Part shown: piece by piece, positions 25,240 to 33,956 of the stretch
How the letters are laid out: every line of letters starts with the position of its first letter
Numbering within the stretch: position 1 is the first letter of the stretch
Assembly: GCA_016932935.1 (NCBI GenBank)
Contig: JAFGBX010000057.1
Coordinates: 1-48,837, forward strand
Direction of reading: 5' to 3'
Source: Promethearchaeota archaeon
GTDB lineage: Archaea; Asgardarchaeota; Lokiarchaeia; Sigyniarchaeales; Sigyniarchaeaceae
Length of the DNA stretch: 48,837 nt
Position numbers and translations under genes: made by a program
Notes under the pieces: model-generated
Seen by the model: only the letters and a program-made list of their open reading frames with translations
Told to the model about the DNA's origin: nothing
Databases searched by the model: none

Positions 25240-26934
25240 ATGGTCGAACTCACCGCCATCGCGCGTATGGTGCTCGAAGACCGGTACTTGCTGAAGAACG
25301 AGAGAGGAGAGGTCATGGAAACGTTCGAGGACATGACCGAACGCGTTTCGACGAGCGTGTGCGAGGCGGAGATGAAGCGCATGTCGCCGGGGGAGTTTGC
25401 ATCGTGCAAGGGAGAAGTAAGCGACATAATGGCGAACCTGGATTTCCTTCCCAACTCGCCGACCTTGATGAACGCGGGCACCACCATGGGCCAGCTCTCG
25501 GCTTGCTTCGTGCTCCCGGTCCACGACTCGATAGAGGGCATCTTCGACGCCGTCAAGAACATGGCCCAGATCCACAAGAGCGGTGGCGGGACGGGCTTCT
25601 CGTTCTCCGAGCTGCGGCCGAAGGGCGACCTCATCCACTCGACCATGGGCTCCTCCTCTGGGCCGCTGTCGTTTATGAACGTGTTCGACGCCACCACGAA
25701 TGCCATCACCCAGGGCGGGCGGCGTCGCGGGGCGAACATGGGGATCCTCGACGTGAACCACCCGGACGTGGAGGAGTTCATCGAGGCAAAGGCCAAGGGC
25801 GACATCCTCAAGAACTTCAACCTGTCCGTCGCGGTCACCGACGAGTTCATGGGGGCAGTGAGTGACAACCTGGACTTCCCGCTGCTCAACCCGCGCACGC
25901 TCAAGGTCGTCCGCAAGGTCCCGGCGGCCGCATTGTTCGACAAGATCGCCCGGTCAGCATGGCGAACGGGCGACCCGGGGCTGGTCTTCATCGACGAGGT
26001 CAACCGGAAGAACCCTACCCCGCAGCTCGGCTTGATACGCAGCACCAATCCATGCGGCGAGGTACCGCTCTACTCGTTCGAGTCGTGCAACCTGGGCTCG
26101 ATCAACCTCGCGAATGTCGCCGACGGGGCCGAGTTAAACTGGGAAAAGCTGCGGACGCTCGTGCGCGCGGGAGTCCGGTTCCTGGACAACGTGATCGACG
26201 CGAACAAGTACCCCCTGGCCGACATCGACATGGCGACGAAGGCGAACCGGAAGATCGGACTCGGTATTATGGGGTTCGCCGACGCGCTCATCCTATTGGG
26301 GATCAAGTACAACGACAAAAAGGCCCTCGACGTGGCGGGTAAGGTTATGAAATTCATCCAGGACGAGGCGGACGCCACCTCTTCCCAGCTCGGCATCGAG
26401 CGCGGCTCGTTCCCCAACTTTGTCCATTCCATCTTTAACGGACTGGTCCCGGCAATGAGGAACGCGACCCGCACCGCCATCGCGCCCACCGGCACGATCA
26501 GCCTCATCGCGGGCACCTCGAGCGGCATCGAGCCCATCTTCTCGGTGTACCACAAGCGCGACATCGCCGGGCGGGGACTGGTGGATTACTTCCATCCCTT
26601 GTTCCTGCGTCAAATTGCAGATCGCGGTCTCGACGTGGAAAAGATAAAGCAATCGGTCGTCAAGAAAGGCAGCATCGACGTGCCAGGGGTTCCTGACGAT
26701 TTAAAGCAGCGCTACATCACGGCCTTCGACATTGACCCGGACTGGCACATCACCATCCAGGCGACGTTCCAGCAGCACGTCGACAACTCGGTCAGCAAGA
26801 CCATCAACCTGCCGGAGTCCGCAACCGTCGAGGACGTGAAGCGCTGTTTCGTGCGGGCGCACGAGCTGCGGACGAAGGGCATCACGGTGTACCGCTACAA
26901 CTCGGCCGCGAGCCAGGTCTTGAACCTCGAGTGA
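25240..26934 (+). CDS. Adenosylcobalamin-dependent ribonucleotide reductase (class II), short form
   Basis: Makes deoxyribonucleotides with a B12-generated thiyl radical. Visible: LPNSPTLMNAGTTMGQLSACF (first active-site cysteine), KSGGGTGFSFSELRP, GRRRGANMGIL, NPCGEVPLYSFESCNLGSINLA (thiyl cysteine in NPCGE and the second redox cysteine), and APTGTISLIAGTSSGIEPIF. Start ATG 25240 has a strong ggagggg ribosome-binding site 6 nt upstream. The protein lacks an N-terminal ATP-cone and ends at YNSAASQVLNLE, where family members usually continue with a cysteine-rich tail (CPxCG and CxxC) that re-reduces the active site. A T7 run follows the stop, so the gene truly ends here. Confidence 0.92.
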   Translation: MVELTAIARMVLEDRYLLKNERGEVMETFEDMTERVSTSVCEAEMKRMSPGEFASCKGEVSDIMANLDFLPNSPTLMNAGTTMGQLSACFVLPVHDSIEGIFDAVKNMAQIHKSGGGTGFSFSELRPKGDLIHSTMGSSSGPLSFMNVFDATTNAITQGGRRRGANMGILDVNHPDVEEFIEAKAKGDILKNFNLSVAVTDEFMGAVSDNLDFPLLNPRTLKVVRKVPAAALFDKIARSAWRTGDPGLVFIDEVNRKNPTPQLGLIRSTNPCGEVPLYSFESCNLGSINLANVADGAELNWEKLRTLVRAGVRFLDNVIDANKYPLADIDMATKANRKIGLGIMGFADALILLGIKYNDKKALDVAGKVMKFIQDEADATSSQLGIERGSFPNFVHSIFNGLVPAMRNATRTAIAPTGTISLIAGTSSGIEPIFSVYHKRDIAGRGLVDYFHPLFLRQIADRGLDVEKIKQSVVKKGSIDVPGVPDDLKQRYITAFDIDPDWHITIQATFQQHVDNSVSKTINLPESATVEDVKRCFVRAHELRTKGITVYRYNSAASQVLNLE

Positions 26935-26948
26935 TGGTCTTTTTTTAT
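26935..26948 (+). terminator. Poly-T terminator after ribonucleotide reductase
   Basis: A run of seven T (26940-26946) begins 5 bp behind the stop codon with no strong stem before it, the usual archaeal terminator form. Confidence 0.55.
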
Positions 26949-26994
26949 CCCGGAGGCTAGGAAAACAAGTGTGACATGATCGGGTCGAGACCAC

Positions 26995-27819
26995 ATGCTG
27001 TCCCAGTTCACCCCGGAAGAGGCCATCTGGTTCGCGCTCCTTGCAACCCTCTTCACCTACGGCGTTACTGCACTCGGCGCCGGCCTCGTCGTCTTTTTCA
27101 AGGCCATCAACAAGCGGGCGCTCGCGCTCATGCTCGGGTTCGCGGCTGGCGTCATGATCGCGGCGAGCTTCTGGTCGCTGCTGGCGCCGTCCATCTCGCT
27201 CGCCGAGGCGGCAGCCGCGACGACCGGCGTGCCGTGTTGGCTCCCGGCACTGGCTGGTTTCCTCGGCGGGGTGGCGTTCTTGTGGCTGCTCGACAAAATC
27301 ATCCCGCACTTGCACCGTGACATGCCCATAGAGAGGGCGGAAGGCATTAAAACCTCGAAGGATCGCAGCACGCTGCTCGTCCTCGCGATCACGATACACA
27401 ACATCCCGGAGGGGCTTGCCGTCGGCGTCGCGTTCGGGGCGATCGCCGCGGGGGTGCCGGAAGCCACGCTCGGCGGCGCCGTCGCCGTCGCGATCGGCAT
27501 CGGGATCCAGAACTTCCCCGAGGGCACGGCGGTGTCGGTTCCACTCCGTCAGCAGGGGATGTCGCTGGGTAAGAGCTTCCTCTACGGCCAGCTCTCGGGC
27601 ATCGTCGAGCCGATCGCCGGCGTCGTGGGCGCGCTCGCGGTGATCGCCATGCAGCACATACTCCCCTACGCACTCGCCTTCGCGGCGGGTGCGATGATCT
27701 TCGTGGTCGCAGAGGAGCTGATCCCCGAGCCCGTCCTGGAAGGGAACACGCACCTGGCGACGCTCGGCCTGGTGGCCGGCTTCGCGGTCATGATGGTGCT
27801 CGACGTGGCGCTTTCGTAG
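26995..27819 (+). CDS. ZIP-family metal transporter
   Basis: A 274-residue membrane protein with eight predicted helices that would import zinc or another divalent metal. The metal-binding helices carry [12 protein letters not shown] (TM4) and [12 protein letters not shown] (TM5), plus EELIPE in a later helix, all signatures of the GufA-like ZIP group; the first position of the second motif is Q where many ZIPs have H or N. A short polar loop with HLHRDMPIE between helices 3 and 4 matches the usual His-containing loop. The gene follows the reductase terminator by about 50 bp and probably has its own promoter. Confidence 0.9.
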   Translation: MLSQFTPEEAIWFALLATLFTYGVTALGAGLVVFFKAINKRALALMLGFAAGVMIAASFWSLLAPSISLAEAAAATTGVPCWLPALAGFLGGVAFLWLLDKIIPHLHRDMPIERAEGIKTSKDRSTLLVLAITIHNIPEGLAVGVAFGAIAAGVPEATLGGAVAVAIGIGIQNFPEGTAVSVPLRQQGMSLGKSFLYGQLSGIVEPIAGVVGALAVIAMQHILPYALAFAAGAMIFVVAEELIPEPVLEGNTHLATLGLVAGFAVMMVLDVALS

Positions 27820-27944
27820 CATCGTGCGATGCGACCGATGGCTGAAGAGTATAAGATCGGGCTAGGCGAAAAACCACGTAACCGCGTCGGAAAAGAAGAG
27901 TAAAGCTTAAAATTACCATTCCTCATTGGGGTGATGGGTAGTTT

Positions 27945-27953
27945 TTTTATACG
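27945..27953 (+). promoter_or_regulatory. TATA box of the longin-like/winged-helix gene
   Basis: The T-rich tttttatac element stands about 65 nt before ATG 28017, leaving a leader of about 35-40 nt in an otherwise AT-rich intergenic stretch. Confidence 0.45.
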
Positions 27954-28016
27954 GAACGCGTAAAACACCGATCAAGTAGTACTCTTCTATCCTATGCATT
28001 CTTCAGGGACGATCCT

Positions 28017-29306
28017 ATGACGGCGGGCATTTGCGTCGGCACCTGGGACGACGCGATCGGATTGAAAGTTCACGCCGAATACCCCAATGCATTCAGGAAA
28101 GAAAATAGGATCCAGGATTCCCAACTCTTGAACATCTTCAACGAGCGGATCGTTCACGACGTCTCCGGATTCGCCGTTTATGAAGACGCATCCTTCCAAA
28201 TCGCCACGTATTACACCCCCCTCTCCACCGGCGAGGAATATGAAGACGAGGGGGAGGAGAAAGCGGCCGGGCATGGCATCGTCTTCCTGTTCCTGGACAA
28301 GGAGAAAAAGGTCGAGTCGATAAAGGAGCAGTTCATAGAGTTCTCCATCTTCATACTCAAGCTCATTAACAACAACGACTTCCCGGAACTGTTTTTCAAC
28401 ATCATCGACAACTTCTCGTTCCTGGAACCGCTCACGGACGAGCAGCGGGTCGCGGCCCTCTACAACAGCGACGCGCGCGGCTTCATCCTGCAGAAACTCG
28501 CCGAGCGGCCGTGCTCCCGCAACGAGCTGGAGGTCTGGCTCAGGCAAGAGTACGACATCGCGGCCATTGACCTCCAGGGCCTGCTCGTGCCGTTCTTCAA
28601 GATGGGGATCGTCAAGCAGTCCTACGAGGCCTCCAAAGGGAGGAAGCGAAAGGAGCTGTTCTACTTCCTCGTCAAGGACGTCTACTTGTTCCGCATCCCG
28701 CCGAAGCGGATCATCGACGCCGTGAAGAGGGGAAAGATCGATCTCCTGGACGGCGGCTATTACGACGAGGTGAAGGATTTCTTCGAGGAATACGAGCTCA
28801 CGCCCGGCGAGATCAACAAGCTCGGCATCCTCCTCGCCATTCCCAACCTCTACAAGATCGTGACCATGCTCCGCGAGGATGCGTTCGAGTTGGACGAGCT
28901 GCGCATCGACTTCCTCGACCAGTTCAACTACATGCCGTCGAACTTCGCCTACCTGCTGAAGCTGCTCGAGAAGAGCGACATCGTCAAGATCTACAAGAGG
29001 GGGGCCGGGAACAAGAAGGTCATCGTGCTCAAGTCGGACATCCAGTTCCAGTTCTTCTTCCCCGAGTACCTCGTCGACAACATCCGCAAGGCGTGGCGCG
29101 AGGGGGTGATCGACAAGGGCATCGCGCTGAAGCACCTCACGCTGCTGCGGGACGAGTACCTCGAGAACTTCATGAAGCTCAACGGTAACGGCAAGCATAA
29201 GCCCCGGCTGTCCCTTGAAGCTGCCCTCGGTGAGAGCGACGAGGGGATGGTGGGGAGGATCAACATATTGAGGAAGATGGAGCTGCTCCTAAGACTACCT
29301 TTATGA
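28017..29306 (+). CDS. Longin-like N-domain plus winged-helix repeats, unknown function
   Basis: Not a family I can name. Residues 1-125 (GICVGTWDDAIGLKVHAEYP, FQIATYYTPL, GHGIVFLFLDKEKKVESIKEQF and a helix) follow the pattern of longin-like or roadblock-like domains of Asgard archaea. Residues about 145-225 form a winged helix (FILQKLAERPCSRNELEVWL ... KELFYFLV), and about 255-345 a second one (GILLAIPNLYKIVTMLREDA ... NKKVIVLKSD), followed by a helical tail. There are no cysteines arranged for metal and no membrane segment. It could be a transcription regulator or a GTPase-regulatory scaffold; winged helices also occur in ESCRT-II. Start ATG 28017 suits the TATA position. Confidence 0.5.
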   Translation: MTAGICVGTWDDAIGLKVHAEYPNAFRKENRIQDSQLLNIFNERIVHDVSGFAVYEDASFQIATYYTPLSTGEEYEDEGEEKAAGHGIVFLFLDKEKKVESIKEQFIEFSIFILKLINNNDFPELFFNIIDNFSFLEPLTDEQRVAALYNSDARGFILQKLAERPCSRNELEVWLRQEYDIAAIDLQGLLVPFFKMGIVKQSYEASKGRKRKELFYFLVKDVYLFRIPPKRIIDAVKRGKIDLLDGGYYDEVKDFFEEYELTPGEINKLGILLAIPNLYKIVTMLREDAFELDELRIDFLDQFNYMPSNFAYLLKLLEKSDIVKIYKRGAGNKKVIVLKSDIQFQFFFPEYLVDNIRKAWREGVIDKGIALKHLTLLRDEYLENFMKLNGNGKHKPRLSLEAALGESDEGMVGRINILRKMELLLRLPL

Positions 29307-29315
29307 GGCTGGCCA

Positions 29316-29831
29316 TTACTCCCCTCGCTTCGATAGCGCCCTTGCGAAGGGCACCAGACCGCCGATCCCGATGATCTCTTGCAGGAACGGTGGCATCTTC
29401 TGGATTTCAAACCGCCTCCCAGCGGACGCGTCCTCTATGAACCCGCCGTCCGCGTCCAACCTCAGTGCGTGGCCGTTTTTCACGCACTCGAAGAACCCCG
29501 GATCCTTGCACTCGAAGATCGCGAGGCCCGTGTTGATGGCGTTCCTGAAGAATATGCGGGCATAGCTCGGCGCGACGACGGCCTTGATGCCCGCATGCTT
29601 GATGGCGATGGGAGCGTGCTCGCGACTCGACCCGCAGCCCATGTTCGAGCCAGTGACCAGGATGTCGGCGGCGAGCGCTTTCTTGTTCTCCAGGAAGTCC
29701 TTGTCCAGATCCTCCATGCAATGGATCGCGAGCTGGTCGGGGTCGCTCGTGCTCAAGTAACGCGCCGGGATGATCTCGTCCGTGTTGATGTTGTCCCGGT
29801 CGTAGACGATGGCCTTTCCCTCGATGATCAT
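29316..29831 (-). CDS. leuD: 3-isopropylmalate dehydratase small subunit
   Basis: The small, substrate-recognising swivel subunit (171 residues). Motifs: YDRDNINTDEIIPARYL, VTGSNMGCGSSREHAPIAIKHAGI, and the YARIFFRNAINTG segment typical of archaeal LeuD/HacB. The track hides it in the tail of a longer shadow frame; the real start is ATG 29831, which overlaps the stop of leuC by four bases (ATGA). The YLST loop that separates isopropylmalate from homoaconitate substrates reads ARYLSTSDP, compatible with isopropylmalate; it cannot be decided by eye. Confidence 0.9.
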   Translation of the reverse strand: MIIEGKAIVYDRDNINTDEIIPARYLSTSDPDQLAIHCMEDLDKDFLENKKALAADILVTGSNMGCGSSREHAPIAIKHAGIKAVVAPSYARIFFRNAINTGLAIFECKDPGFFECVKNGHALRLDADGGFIEDASAGRRFEIQKMPPFLQEIIGIGGLVPFARALSKRGE

Positions 29832-31123
29832 TGCTTTCTCGCCACCTTGGTCGTTGTTTCGAGGTCGTCCGGGGAGCAGATGTATCCTTTCACGGCTGTT
29901 GCCGCTGCGATCGCCGGGCTCGCAAGATAGATTTCGGACGACGTGTCGCCCATCCTCCCGATGAAATTCCTGTTGGTCGTGGACACGGCCCGCTCGCCCT
30001 TGGCCAGGATCCCGCTGTGGCCGCCGAGGCATGGCCCGCAAGTTGGCGTCGTCACGGCACAATTCGCGCCGACGAGCGTCTCGAACAGCCCTTCCTTGAT
30101 GGCTTCGAGAGAGACTCGCTGCGTGCCGGGCAGCACGACACAACGAACGCCTTCGTGCACCTTCCGACCCTTCATGATCCCCGCCGCGACGCGGAGATCC
30201 TCGATCCTGCCGTTCGTGCAGCTGCCGATCACGACCTGGTCGACCGGGATCCTCATGGCGGAGACCTCGCTGATGGGCTTGGCGTTCGACGGGAGGTGCG
30301 GGAACGAGACTTGCGGCTCCAGGTGGCTGCAGTCGACCTCGATCGTGTCCGAGTACACGGCGTCGGGGTCGCTCTTGTACACCTTGTATTCTCGGGAGAC
30401 GCGCCCCTTGATGTATTCCTCGGTCTTCTTGTCCGGATTCATTATTCCAGCTTTTCCCCCGGCCTCGATCGCCATGTTGCACATGGTGAACCGGCCGGCC
30501 ATGTCGAGCGCGTCGATGGTTGGCCCCGTGAACTCCATCGCCTTGTAGTTGGCACCTTCGACCCCGATCTCGCCTATCGTGTGCAAGATCAGGTCCTTGC
30601 CCGAGACCCACGGGCGCAGCTCGCCCGAGTAAACGAACTTGATCGTCTCCGGAACCTTGAGCCACGCCTTGCCGAGCGCGAAGGCGACCCCGAGATCCGT
30701 GCTGCCCATCCCGGTGGCAAACGCGCCGAGCGCGCCGTAGGTGCACGTGTGCGAGTCAGCGCCGACGACCAGGTCGCCGGGTGCCACGATGCCCTGTTCC
30801 GGGAGCAGGCAGTGCTCGATGCCGACCGTGCCCGTGTCCCAGAAATGGACGATCTTGTGCTTCCTCGCGAACTCGCGGACGAACTTGCTCTGGTTCGCGC
30901 TGGCGATGTCCTTGTTCGGCGTGAAATGGTCGAGCACGAGCGCGATCTTGTTCTCGTCGAAGACCTTGCCCGTGCCGACCTGTTCGAACGTCTTGATGGC
31001 CAGGGGAGCCGTGATGTCGTTCGCCAGCGCGACGTCCACGCTGGCGAGCACGAACTCGCCCGGGCCGATCGACGTCCTACCGCACTTGGCAGCAAGGATC
31101 TGTTCGGCGATCGTCATTCCCAT
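29828..31123 (-). CDS. leuC: 3-isopropylmalate dehydratase large subunit
   Basis: The 4Fe-4S aconitase-type subunit (431 residues) that isomerises 2- to 3-isopropylmalate. Cluster cysteines lie in VVIGSCTNGRI and CGPCLGGHSG; other signatures are DHFTPNKDIAS, GADSHTCTYGALG and the FATGMGSTDLGVA loop. The length and motif set match archaeal LeuC/HacA rather than the longer bacterial form. leuD follows with an ATGA overlap. Together with leuB at 7 kb, this covers the second and third steps of leucine formation; isopropylmalate synthase is not in the window. An AT-rich region of about 200 bp upstream probably carries the promoter. Confidence 0.9.
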   Translation of the reverse strand: MGMTIAEQILAAKCGRTSIGPGEFVLASVDVALANDITAPLAIKTFEQVGTGKVFDENKIALVLDHFTPNKDIASANQSKFVREFARKHKIVHFWDTGTVGIEHCLLPEQGIVAPGDLVVGADSHTCTYGALGAFATGMGSTDLGVAFALGKAWLKVPETIKFVYSGELRPWVSGKDLILHTIGEIGVEGANYKAMEFTGPTIDALDMAGRFTMCNMAIEAGGKAGIMNPDKKTEEYIKGRVSREYKVYKSDPDAVYSDTIEVDCSHLEPQVSFPHLPSNAKPISEVSAMRIPVDQVVIGSCTNGRIEDLRVAAGIMKGRKVHEGVRCVVLPGTQRVSLEAIKEGLFETLVGANCAVTTPTCGPCLGGHSGILAKGERAVSTTNRNFIGRMGDTSSEIYLASPAIAAATAVKGYICSPDDLETTTKVARKQ

Positions 31124-31336
31124 CTAATCATCACCAGCAGAAAGGATTGTATGATGGCTGATAGTATTCAATATATCCAAACTAATCAACATTAAACATA
31201 TCAGATTAGCGCCGGTCATGGCCGGCCCGCCTCCTCGTTGTATGGGTCGTCTTCACGAGCCAGCAATGCAAGTTGAAGGACGGGCAAGTAGGTTTTCCGA
31301 AAACGAGTTTATACTTGAAATCGAGATTAACCGCGG

Positions 31337-32133
31337 CTAGTCATCCGTCTCGTAATCCTCGCCGCCAGCGAAGGTGCGCTGCAGCTCCGCGTAGAGGGTG
31401 TCGAGCCCGTTGAGCGACTTGGACGAGACGGGCAGGAGCGACGAGATGCTTCCCAGCTCGTTGAACATTTGTGCCATCTGGGCCGCCTTCTCGCGTTCCA
31501 ACCCCTCGGTGCGAGCCTCGATGGCATCCGTGAGCCGGAAGAAGTCCTCCGACCACTCGACGATCTCGTCGACCCTCGCCTCGCCGATGCTGTCGGCCTT
31601 TGCGAGGAGGTTGAGGTGCGGGAGGAAGAACCGGTATTCCACGGCGCTCGACAGCAGCAGCGTGCTGATGAAGCCGGAGGGCTCGCCGCAGAGGCCGGGC
31701 TCGAAGAGGAAGCAGATGGCGCTCTTGCTCTTGCCGCCCGCGAGTCCCTTGCAGATGCGCGGCCCCGCCACCCGGAAGGAGAAGAGCTCGATCTGGCCAG
31801 GGGTGTCGACGAGCACGTAGTCCGCCCGCGTTTGACTTACTTCATCCTTGATCGCGTTCAAGTGCGTGACGATCAGGTCGGTCGCCGCGACCAGGGCACC
31901 GTTCGGGCCGAGATTGTAGTCCTCCATTATCTTGTCGTAGTTAACGTAGTCCCTGACGTCGACGTCTGGCGCGTAGGGGAGCCAACGGGCTCCTGGGTCG
32001 AGGTTCACGCATGCGACGCTCAACTCGCTGCTCGCGTTCTTGATCCAGTCCGCGAGGGCGTGCGTGAGCGTGGTCTTGCCACTACCAGCTGGGCCGATGA
32101 AGTAGATGAAGTAGATGGGATCCGTCCCCCCAT
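31337..32133 (-). CDS. GPN-loop GTPase with apparent frameshift at the start
   Basis: The track begins at TTG 32023, but the same frame runs upstream through IYFIGPAGSGKTTLTHALAD, the P-loop, up to a TAA at 32153-32155. Other motifs are VNLDPGA, the GPN loop (LGPNGALV), DTPGQIELF, and LAKADSI in the G4 position. Family members act as dimers in RNA polymerase assembly in eukaryotes. Between stop and P-loop there is no ATG, GTG or TTG in frame. An ATG at 32133 followed by five G is one base out of frame; one more G would give MGGTDPIYFIYFIGPAGSGKT, a perfect N-terminus. A homopolymer error or a genuine 1-nt deletion is likely. Confidence 0.8.
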
Positions 32134-32288
32134 TCGATTGGATGGTGATCGATTATGAGCCCTCTTAGAAATAGGTTTTACGTGGCCGTGCGACCTTGTA
32201 GAAGCTCGACCGGGGGATTTCGGGCGGAATACTTCGTCCAAAACGCGGAACGGATGGTGATGGATGGCGGGAGAGTGGGTAAAATGAG

Positions 32289-32363
32289 CGGGCGTGGCAG
32301 GACTTGAACCTGCGGAGGCCGCGTCCGCAACGCGGTGCCCTATCCATGCTAGACGACACGCCC
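32289..32363 (-). tRNA. tRNA-Arg (GCG)
   Basis: On the minus strand the 75-nt sequence folds with acceptor stem GGGCGTG/CACGCCC, discriminator G, anticodon arm CCGCG-TTGCGGA-CGCGG with anticodon GCG (reads CGC and probably CGT), and T arm GCAGG-TTCAAGT-CCTGC. No intron. The 3' CCA is not encoded. Confidence 0.93.
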
Positions 32364-32540
32364 AGTGGTTTCGCATCTTCGTTTTATGAAATCTCTCGAT
32401 GATCTCGCTGCGATCTACCCATTCAGCCCGAGATCGACGCGTTTTCGAGCCGCAATTGCCAATGGGTGACCATTCATACAAGTGCAACCCCGTTTAAAAC
32501 GGTTTTTCTTATGCTCCGAGAACAATACAACTTGCGACCG

Positions 32541-33389
32541 ATGGCAAGCCTCGACTGGATCGATGCGGCGGCGATCTGGCTGCCGGCACACAAGTATCGA
32601 CTCGACCACCTGCTCCGCGACCCGATCGAGAGCTGTCCGGCGTTCACGCTCGCGTTACTCGGTCTTCCACTGGACCAGTTCGTGTTCTGGGAGCGGCCTG
32701 GGCCGGCGCGCATCCGCGGGTGGGCCATCACCCACGGCACGCTGGACGCGCGCTCGTGGAACATCCTCCGGGGCGACGAGGTCTGCTTCGAGGCATACTT
32801 GCGGAATCTGAGTCCAACGGAGAGCCAGGCATTCGAGTACGTCCGGGAGGAGGAGCGCTCCCACTATGCAAGGTACCTCGACGTGGAGCCCGTGCCATTT
32901 GCCTACCGATACGAGATCACGCGTGGCGCGTTCGTTGCCCGATCGATGGATCCGACCTGGCTCAAGGCTCAGGAGACTTGCAAGGTGCAAGCCTTCGAAC
33001 CGGGACGCGCGCACGATTGGTTCGAGTTCCAGGGATACCCCGCGCAAGAACGCGCGTTCTCGGTCTACCCGAGGTTGGACGGCTCGTGGCTTACAGTCGA
33101 TGGCAAGATCGTCGCGTCCGTGCACGACGGGCTCTCGATGCTGCCATTCAAAGTCCCGGAGGCGTTCATCAGCGGCATCAAGGTGGCGGAGAGCGCCCGG
33201 GGAAAGGGGGCCTGCAAGGCGCTGCTCAACGCGTTCCTCGACCGGCTGTTCCACTCGGGCAAGCTGCGAGCAGGCCTGTTCGTCGACGTTCACAACGAGC
33301 CGGCAAAGCGCTGCTATGAGCGCGTGGGCTTCATAAAGAAACAGTTGTATTACAAGGTAGAACTCGAACCGGTGAAATCTTCGAGTTGA
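32541..33389 (+). CDS. GNAT acetyltransferase-like protein with long N-domain
   Basis: The C-terminal ~80 residues hold the GNAT core: ISGIKVAESARGKGACKALLNAF, where ARGKGACK is the acetyl-CoA loop (R-G-x-G), then GLFVDVHNEPAKRCYERVGF. The N-terminal ~200 residues have strands consistent with a degenerate first GNAT half, as in double-GNAT proteins such as GCN5-related two-domain enzymes. The substrate is unknown. Starts at 32511 (MLREQY) and 32541 (MASLDW) are both possible; a TATA-like gtttaaaac at about 32488 favours 32541. The 3' end overlaps the opposite-strand HAD gene by about 40 bp. Confidence 0.75.
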   Translation: MASLDWIDAAAIWLPAHKYRLDHLLRDPIESCPAFTLALLGLPLDQFVFWERPGPARIRGWAITHGTLDARSWNILRGDEVCFEAYLRNLSPTESQAFEYVREEERSHYARYLDVEPVPFAYRYEITRGAFVARSMDPTWLKAQETCKVQAFEPGRAHDWFEFQGYPAQERAFSVYPRLDGSWLTVDGKIVASVHDGLSMLPFKVPEAFISGIKVAESARGKGACKALLNAFLDRLFHSGKLRAGLFVDVHNEPAKRCYERVGFIKKQLYYKVELEPVKSSS

Positions 33390-33856
33390 GTGACCACCCG
33401 CGACCGCAGGTACTTCTCGTGAAGCGCTAGCCAGTCTTCGGGCTGCCGGACGACGACGGCATCGAAGCCGGCCTTCCCGGCCCTTGCCACCACGTCCGCG
33501 TTGTCGTCGATCACGATGGTCTGGTGGCCGGGATGCTGCCTCGAAAGCGCCCGGGCCTCGTCGACCTTAAACCGCAGGTAGTTCTCCCATGTCCAACGCC
33601 CGTGGCGGGATTGGAAATAGACGACGGAGCTTGCATCGACGAAGTCGTGTTCGCGAAGCCACTTGTCGGTCACTGCCTTGAGCTGTTCGTCCATCCGCCC
33701 CGTGACGTAGAAAATCGTGGATCCGGACTGCTTGAACGCCTCCAACGTCTCCCGCGCGTTCCCCATGGGGAGAACTGTCGGCACCCGGGCGATGTCGAAC
33801 CTTTGCCCCATCGTGTTGATAGTCCCGTCCATGTCCACGAGCAAGAGGTACTTCAT
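33350..33856 (-). CDS. HAD-superfamily phosphatase
   Basis: A 168-residue minimal HAD fold. Motif I is LLVDMDGTIN with both catalytic aspartates, motif II is the threonine in FYVTGRMDE, and motif III/IV is IVIDDNADVVARAGKAG. It lacks a large cap domain, similar to the polynucleotide-kinase phosphatase or acid-phosphatase class. The substrate is unknown. I start at ATG 33856 (MKYLLLVDMDG); ATG 33871 is the alternative. A TATA-like cttttaag at about 33884-33891 fits a short leader. The long N-terminal part in the track (to 34030) is antisense-like and not typical coding. Confidence 0.8.
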   Translation of the reverse strand: MKYLLLVDMDGTINTMGQRFDIARVPTVLPMGNARETLEAFKQSGSTIFYVTGRMDEQLKAVTDKWLREHDFVDASSVVYFQSRHGRWTWENYLRFKVDEARALSRQHPGHQTIVIDDNADVVARAGKAGFDAVVVRQPEDWLALHEKYLRSRVVTQLEDFTGSSSTL

Positions 33857-33956
33857 TTTCACGCTATTCATGAAACCGGCCCTTAAAAGAATCGAGGTTT
33901 TAGCAGCAAAGCGAGCACGGGCGATCACGCGCGGGGGAATGCGCGGTCGGGGCACC

